Notes under the pieces: model-generated
Told to the model about the DNA's origin: nothing
The model's input: the letters and a program-made list of their open reading frames with translations, nothing else
The model's database searches: none
Part shown: positions 15,148-18,855 of the stretch, in pieces
Position numbering within the stretch: the first letter of the stretch is position 1
Layout: every line of letters starts with the position of its first letter
Translations under genes and position numbers: made by a program
Source: Erysipelotrichaceae bacterium
GTDB taxonomy: Bacteria > Bacillota_I > Bacilli_A > Erysipelotrichales > Erysipelotrichaceae
DNA length: 18,855 nt
Assembly (NCBI GenBank): GCA_017512625.1
Contig: JAFWFB010000003.1
Location: 1 to 18,855, forward strand
Direction of reading: 5' to 3'

Positions 15148-16711
15148 ATTGTTCGCTCCTAAATTCCTTGATCATATATCCGATAAGTATCGCTAAAAGC
15201 AGGGAGGTATTAAACTGGTCGAAGGTATGGCCGCTTACGTATCCCGCAACATAACCAAAACCGATGCCAAGCAGGAAGCAGTAATTCTTAAAGGTCCACC
15301 TTCTTTTATCCAGTACGACCTTAAGAATGCAATAGCCAAGGGCTGCTAGATAAGGCACCATGATCAGGGCAAAGCCTAAATAACCGAAGGTATAGAACTG
15401 CTGACCGAAGTCCTTTTCCCAAAGGATCGATCCGTTCATGAAGGTGGAATAACCCATGCCTAAGACCTTAGTCAGGGTATCGGTCTGATCCCATTTATAA
15501 TCCATGAAGATCCTTTCCAGCTGACGGGCATTGACTCTTTCATAGAATTCATACTCGAAGATGAAATCTACCCAGAACTTAGGGTCCTGACGGTAGTCAT
15601 ACCAAGAAGTATAATAGATCGGCGGAGTAAGTCCGATCAAAAAAGCGTTGTTTTCAAAGTAATAGATATAGAAATTGAGATATTCCGGGGTACCCGGTTT
15701 AAGGTCTTTTTCCGATATCTCCCTTAAAAGCATCTCGTGGTTGGCGTGTTGCAGGTCAACTTCCGAACCGATGAAACTGATGTCATCCTTACCGATATTC
15801 TGGGTCTGATAGGCCGGGGAGTAAGGCAGAATGAGCATGGAGATGATGGCTAAGACAGATGTAAAGCAAAGGAAGATCTTATCAAACTGATATTTCTTGA
15901 TAAGCATTAATGCAATGTATCCGGCAAATAGTACAGCCGGTACTAAGATCGCACCATAGGATGAGATCCTGGTTCCTAAGATGAACATCGAGATCGTCTG
16001 AACGAAGATCAAAACACCGAGCATGATCTTCGGCTTCTTCTTTTCTTCCTTGTAGAAGAAGTAGTAAAGAAGAGGCAGGATTATAAATAAAACGATGCCA
16101 ATGGTATTGCCTTCCTTGAAGAAGAACTTGGATGAATAATACTTAGGCAGTCGGGTGTAATTATTGAAGTCGTTTTTAAACCAGGTAAAGATGTTTCCTC
16201 TGGTGTATTGGTAATAGGTCGAGTATCCGAAGCAGAACAGGTCACCGATCAATATCGGGAAACTGATCAACACTGAGGTTACCATCGTGATCATCGCAAT
16301 GGTCTTTTCCTTGATGTCGATGGCGTAGGCTACATAGATATAGAATAAAGGAATTACCAGTGTCAGCAGATAGACCAGTTCCTGATAGTCACTGAAATAG
16401 AAATTCCAAGGGAAGAAGATGGTCTCAAAGATCTTGGCTGCATTCTTGCAATGAGCCAAATAATAAAGACCCAGGATCACTCCATAGATCAGCGTAAAAA
16501 TAAAAACCTTCTTCTTGTTTTTCTCATACAATAAAAAAACAATAAGGATCAAGGCCGGCAAAACGATAAACTTAACGATGGTTGATATTCTGATTGCCAA
16601 TACATCAGCAAACAAGTAATCTAATTCAATTACCGGGAACAGCATCAGGATCGCCGCCGTAAGGAGATAGACATAGTCCTTGTTGATCCTCTTGCCTATA
16701 TTCTCAAGCAT
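15137..16711 (-). CDS. O-antigen ligase/polymerase-like (Wzy-type) membrane protein
   Basis: A 524-residue polytopic membrane protein with about 10-12 hydrophobic segments, for example around 15-30, 45-62, 70-87, 112-131, 138-160, 203-220, 229-247, 254-271, 279-296, 441-464 and 477-493. A large hydrophilic loop, roughly 298-437, lies between the last cytoplasmic half and the C-terminal helices, and GTRISSYG (246-253) and GMGYS...FYTFGYLGFAL (418-449) match the recognisable O-antigen ligase/Wzy signature, including an arginine (R248) beside the membrane. In this family the protein joins undecaprenyl-linked repeat units at the outer face. It heads a seven-gene operon. The ATG at 16711 has no Shine-Dalgarno; a consensus TATAAT sits 6 nt before it. 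Whether it polymerises or ligates cannot be told from sequence. Confidence 0.8.
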   Translation of the reverse strand: MLENIGKRINKDYVYLLTAAILMLFPVIELDYLFADVLAIRISTIVKFIVLPALILIVFLLYEKNKKKVFIFTLIYGVILGLYYLAHCKNAAKIFETIFFPWNFYFSDYQELVYLLTLVIPLFYIYVAYAIDIKEKTIAMITMVTSVLISFPILIGDLFCFGYSTYYQYTRGNIFTWFKNDFNNYTRLPKYYSSKFFFKEGNTIGIVLFIILPLLYYFFYKEEKKKPKIMLGVLIFVQTISMFILGTRISSYGAILVPAVLFAGYIALMLIKKYQFDKIFLCFTSVLAIISMLILPYSPAYQTQNIGKDDISFIGSEVDLQHANHEMLLREISEKDLKPGTPEYLNFYIYYFENNAFLIGLTPPIYYTSWYDYRQDPKFWVDFIFEYEFYERVNARQLERIFMDYKWDQTDTLTKVLGMGYSTFMNGSILWEKDFGQQFYTFGYLGFALIMVPYLAALGYCILKVVLDKRRWTFKNYCFLLGIGFGYVAGYVSGHTFDQFNTSLLLAILIGYMIKEFRSEQYEK

Positions 16712-16785
16712 ACTTATATTATAGCCGATTTAGCATTATCTTTATATTATATTTGATTGTGATAAACTAAAGATGAGGTAGCAAT
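16712..16785. promoter_or_regulatory. Divergent promoter region between the wzy-like operon and plsY
   Basis: A 74-bp A/T-rich gap. It holds the 10-bp direct repeat TTATATTATA at 16714-16723 and 16742-16751, each containing a minus-strand TATAAT. For plsY, TGTGATAAA at 16758-16766 is a possible extended -10 ending 19 nt before the ATG, with GAGG at 16775-16778. No good -35 was found for either direction. Confidence 0.45.
16718..16723 (-). promoter_or_regulatory. -10 element for the wzy-like operon, possibly leaderless
   Basis: TATAAT on the minus strand ends 6 nt before the ATG at 16711, so transcription would begin at or next to the start codon. A second TATAAT copy lies at 16746-16751 within a 10-bp direct repeat, and would give a leader of about 28 nt; neither has a convincing -35, and no Shine-Dalgarno is seen in either case. 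Confidence 0.45.
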
Positions 16786-17382
16786 ATGGAATACATAATT
16801 TCAATAATCATCGGTTATGCTTTTGGTACGTTAAACCTGGCAAGCATGATCGCCAAATCAAAAGGACAGGATATTCATGATATCGGCACGGGAAATCCGG
16901 GAGCTTCCAATACCGTCATCAACTTCGGCTGGCTCTCCGGTGTAATGGTTGGTGCCCACGACATTTTAAAAGGGATCATCGCGATCTTCATTACGACCCG
17001 TCTTTTCGATTTGCCATATATCGGTGTCGTTACCGGTGTTTCCGCTATCCTAGGTCACATGTACCCGATCCAGATGCGCTTTAAAGGCGGAAAAGGTTTT
17101 GCTACCCTGATCGGTGTCAACCTGATGCTTAACTGGAAGCTTGGTTTGTTCATCATGGTCGCTACCCTGGTAATTACCCTGATCACCAATTACATCGCTA
17201 TTGCCACTACCTTCTCAGCGATTTTCATTCCTTCCTTCTATTTCTATTTCAGCCTCAATATTACTGCCCTGATCTTTTTGATCGCCACTGTCTGCATCCT
17301 CTATAAACACATTCCTAACTTCAAGAAAATCCTCAATGGTACCGAAGTTGGCATCTGGTCGACCTTCAAGAAGAAATCCTAG
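16786..17382 (+). CDS. plsY: Acyl-phosphate:glycerol-3-phosphate acyltransferase
   Basis: A 198-residue integral membrane enzyme of the PlsY family, which transfers an acyl group from acyl phosphate to glycerol-3-phosphate to start phospholipid synthesis. Motif 1 is GTGNPGASN (34-42), the middle block is HDILKG (58-63), and motif 2 is HMYPIQMRFKGGKGFAT (91-107) with the GGKG phosphate-binding turn. Five or so hydrophobic segments are seen, as expected, and the length is normal. Variation from IGATN to PGASN in motif 1 occurs in other Bacillota. The ATG follows GATGAGG with a short gap. The gene is divergent from the polysaccharide operon and precedes tRNA genes; no terminator was found between plsY and the tRNA promoter. 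Confidence 0.92.
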   Translation: MEYIISIIIGYAFGTLNLASMIAKSKGQDIHDIGTGNPGASNTVINFGWLSGVMVGAHDILKGIIAIFITTRLFDLPYIGVVTGVSAILGHMYPIQMRFKGGKGFATLIGVNLMLNWKLGLFIMVATLVITLITNYIAIATTFSAIFIPSFYFYFSLNITALIFLIATVCILYKHIPNFKKILNGTEVGIWSTFKKKS

Positions 17383-17400
17383 TTTTTTCCCAGTTATTAA

Positions 17401-17429
17401 TTGACATTAATTATGCAAGTTGATAATAT
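17401..17429 (+). promoter_or_regulatory. Sigma-A promoter for the tRNA-Ile/tRNA-Ala pair
   Basis: A perfect TTGACA at 17401-17406, a 17-bp spacer, and TAATAT at 17424-17429 preceded by TGA (extended -10, TG at 17421-17422). Transcription is expected about 17436, some 13 nt before the first tRNA. It is the strongest promoter in the window. Confidence 0.85.
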
Positions 17430-17448
17430 AATAAAGCACAAGTGAGAT

Positions 17449-17525
<77 letters not shown>

Positions 17526-17529
17526 TCTT

Positions 17530-17605
17530 GGGGCATTAGCTCAGCTGGGAGAGCGCCTGCTTTGCACGCAGGAGGTCAGGAGTTCGATCCTCCTATGCTC
17601 CACCA
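17530..17605 (+). tRNA. tRNA-Ala (anticodon TGC)
   Basis: A 76-nt cloverleaf. Acceptor stem GGGGCAT pairs with ATGCTCC and includes the G3-U70 wobble that identifies alanine tRNAs. The anticodon loop is TTTGCAC, anticodon TGC. The CCA end is encoded. It starts 4 nt after tRNA-Ile. Confidence 0.97.
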
Positions 17606-17616
17606 ATTATTCAAAT

Positions 17617-17640
17617 AAGGTTCCTGTGGAACTTTTTTTT
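17617..17640 (+). terminator. Rho-independent terminator after the tRNA pair
   Basis: AAGGTTCC and GGAACTTT form an 8-bp stem with one G-U pair and a TGT loop (17617-17635), followed by a run of T through 17640. Confidence 0.85.
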
Positions 17641-17691
17641 GTATCTTAAACGATTGTAAAATTTATCTGTAAAACATAAGGAGTCTTTTCT

Positions 17692-18420
17692 ATGGTAATG
17701 ATAGTACCCTTGCTACTTTGTTATGTACCGGCCCTTGTTTTCTTCTTCTGGTACACGACCTTTAAGCGGGATAAAGATTATAAAAATGCCTGCCGGGACC
17801 TTCTGATCAAAGGAGTTCTCAGCTGTCTTGGCGTCGTGCTGTTTTCCTTCGTTGCAAATGTCTTATGGGCAATGACCGGACTCGGTAAGACTCATCCGAT
17901 CCTGGATAAGGCCTTCCATGCTTTTGTTCTGGCTGCTGTTTCGGAAGAGCTGGTAAAGTATCTTACTACCAAAGGCTATATCATAAAACATAACCTTAAG
18001 GTCAGCTGGATCGATCTGATGGTCTTTACCGCAATCGTAGGTATCGGCTTCCACCTGATCGAATCAGTAGTATATTTATTTGAATCCAGCGCCGGTCAGA
18101 TGATAGTCCGCGGCTTTACAGCCATGCATATGACTCACGGTCTGATCATCGGTTACTACTTCGGCAAGGCCATCACCAAAAACAAGCCATTTTATAAAGT
18201 ATTGGCCCTTTTGATACCTATCATCGTACACGGCTTTTATGATTTCACTTTAGCGGAAGAAGTTACGGCCTGGTGTGAATACCTGGTCGTTGGACCGATC
18301 CTTTCGCTACTCATTGATTTTATCTATCTCTTTGTATTGATCGTCTTTATCATCAAATCGAGAAAAAACAATATCAACACCTATCCGCTTTATGGAACTG
18401 ATTCCGGTAGCGCTGAGTAA
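17692..18420 (+). CDS. PrsW-family intramembrane metalloprotease
   Basis: A 242-residue multi-pass membrane protein. Family motifs are present in order: SEELVKY with the E85-E86 pair (84-90), GFHLIE (119-124, E124), HMTHG with H149 (146-150), and HGFYDF with H180 (180-185). These carry the glutamates and histidines expected of the active site in PrsW and related CPBP/Rce1-like proteases. Hydrophobic segments are found around 2-20, 43-62, 75-83, 108-129, 143-158, 168-182 and 202-221. PrsW in Bacillus cleaves an anti-sigma factor during envelope stress, but the substrate here is unknown and no sigma/anti-sigma pair is in the window. AAGGAG at 17678-17683, 8 nt before the ATG, supports the start. 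TAAAAT at 17657-17662 is a possible -10. It lies between two tRNA units, each with its own signals. Confidence 0.85.
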   Translation: MVMIVPLLLCYVPALVFFFWYTTFKRDKDYKNACRDLLIKGVLSCLGVVLFSFVANVLWAMTGLGKTHPILDKAFHAFVLAAVSEELVKYLTTKGYIIKHNLKVSWIDLMVFTAIVGIGFHLIESVVYLFESSAGQMIVRGFTAMHMTHGLIIGYYFGKAITKNKPFYKVLALLIPIIVHGFYDFTLAEEVTAWCEYLVVGPILSLLIDFIYLFVLIVFIIKSRKNNINTYPLYGTDSGSAE

Positions 18421-18435
18421 CAATAACTTAATTAA

Positions 18436-18466
18436 TACCTGCCTGAAATTACAGGCGGGTATTTTT
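18436..18466 (+). terminator. Rho-independent terminator after the PrsW-family gene
   Basis: A 10-bp stem (TACCTGCCTG at 18436-18445 with CAGGCGGGTA at 18452-18461, one G-T pair), a 6-nt loop AAATTA, and five T at 18462-18466. Confidence 0.92.
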
Positions 18467-18484
18467 ATACATATCGTTTATTAT

Positions 18485-18490
18485 TATAAT
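18485..18490 (+). promoter_or_regulatory. -10 element for tRNA-Ala(CGC)
   Basis: A consensus TATAAT ending 9 nt before the mature tRNA 5' end. The -35 is poor (TTTTTA at 18462-18467, 17 bp upstream, in the terminator T-tract). Transcription would begin about 18497, just before the tRNA. Confidence 0.6.
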
Positions 18491-18499
18491 GAATGTAAC

Positions 18500-18575
18500 G
18501 GGGTATTAGCTCACCTGGGAGAGCGTCTCGTTCGCAATGAGAAGGTCACGGGTTCGAGTCCCGTATACTCCACCA
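18500..18575 (+). tRNA. tRNA-Ala (anticodon CGC)
   Basis: A 76-nt cloverleaf. The acceptor stem GGGGTAT pairs with ATACTCC and contains G3-U70, the alanine identity pair. The anticodon stem TCTCG/TGAGA is closed around the loop TTCGCAA, so the anticodon is CGC, reading GCG. The T-arm is GGGTTCGAGTCCC and CCA is encoded. The D-arm resembles the tRNA-Ala(TGC) at 17530, suggesting descent from it. This anticodon is uncommon in Bacillota, where the TGC species normally reads GCG. Confidence 0.93.
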
Positions 18576-18595
18576 TCTGGAATTAAGGAGACAAG

Positions 18596-18855
18596 ATGAA
18601 CGTAATACAGGAAGTAGCTGAAAAACTGTCTTTTAGGGAATGCCAGCAATATGATTATCTGAAATATTATACTTTTGTTGCTGACGATCTGGAAAGTGCA
18701 ATGATAAAGATGAGATACTCCAGATGTTCTGGCATGTGATCTATTATGTAGACCTCGAAGGCGAGGGGATCGAATCTGAAGGAGCCTATCAGGAAGGAGA
18801 TTTCCTTGAAGGCTGGGATGAATTGGCTTCGTTGCTTTTAGAAAAGGCCAAACAG
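18596..18855 (+). pseudogene. Unrecognised small protein gene with a broken reading frame, continuing past the window
   Basis: An ATG at 18596 with AAGGAG at 18585-18590 opens a frame for 47 residues (MNVIQEVAEKLSFREC...) and stops at TGA 18737-18739. From about 18699 another frame reads on without a stop to the window end (DEILQMFWHVIYYVDL...GWDELASLLLEKAKQ), also acidic and of similar codon use. The two join smoothly if one A is restored near 18699-18702, where GCAATG would be GCAAATG, giving DDLESANDKDEIL. So I read this as one gene with a 1-nt deletion, or a sequencing error. Programmed frameshifting is less likely, since no slippery heptamer is seen. I do not recognise the family; it is acidic and has no membrane segment. 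Confidence 0.55.

Noticed and set aside
18392..18586. A 64-residue open frame spanning the terminator and tRNA-Ala(CGC)
   Set aside because: It overlaps a clear terminator, promoter and tRNA, so it cannot be a real protein gene.

Overview
The window looks like a chromosomal piece of a low-to-moderate GC Bacillota (Firmicutes). The signs are AGGAGG-type ribosome binding sites, sigma-A-like promoters, simple hairpin/T-tract terminators, tRNAs with encoded CCA, a PlsY acyltransferase and PrsW-family protease, and a HasB-like UDP-glucose dehydrogenase. The family-level origin (perhaps an Erysipelotrichia-like lineage) is a guess. Almost every base is genic; no gap exceeds about 110 bp.

Region 1 (1-4606, minus strand) is a tight operon reading leftwards: UDP-glucose dehydrogenase, UDP-glucuronate 4-epimerase, a GT2 glycosyltransferase, a GT4 glycosyltransferase and the start of UDP-galactopyranose mutase (glf, cut by the window edge). 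It supplies UDP-GlcA, UDP-GalA and UDP-Galf. Region 2 (4715-8065, plus strand) holds a WecE-type sugar aminotransferase followed by a strong terminator, then the peptidoglycan genes murD and murI. Region 3 (8046-16711, minus strand) is a seven-gene polysaccharide operon: an O-antigen ligase/polymerase-like (Wzy-like) membrane protein, GT2, rmlA, rmlB, GT2, GT2, and a 745-residue GT2 fused to a C-terminal beta-propeller-like domain. Region 4 (16786-18855, plus strand) holds plsY, a tRNA-Ile/tRNA-Ala pair, a PrsW-family intramembrane protease, a second tRNA-Ala with the unusual CGC anticodon, and a small unrecognised gene whose reading frame is broken.

Taken together, regions 1 to 3 encode a cell-surface heteropolysaccharide. 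RmlA and RmlB make dTDP-4-keto-6-deoxyglucose, which WecE would aminate to dTDP-Fuc4N; no RmlC or RmlD is present here, so rhamnose is not the evident product. UDP-GlcA, UDP-GalA and UDP-Galf are likely further precursors. Six glycosyltransferases and one Wzy-like protein are present. A flippase, an initiating phosphoglycosyltransferase and a wall ligase are not in the window and may lie to the left of it. murD and murI sit between the two halves of the locus.

The main points for a second look are the GT2/beta-propeller fusion, two genes (wzy-like and murI) with no Shine-Dalgarno and a TATAAT exactly 6 nt before the ATG (candidate leaderless mRNAs), the RmlAB-WecE precursor logic, the tRNA-Ala(CGC), and the frameshifted gene at the right edge.
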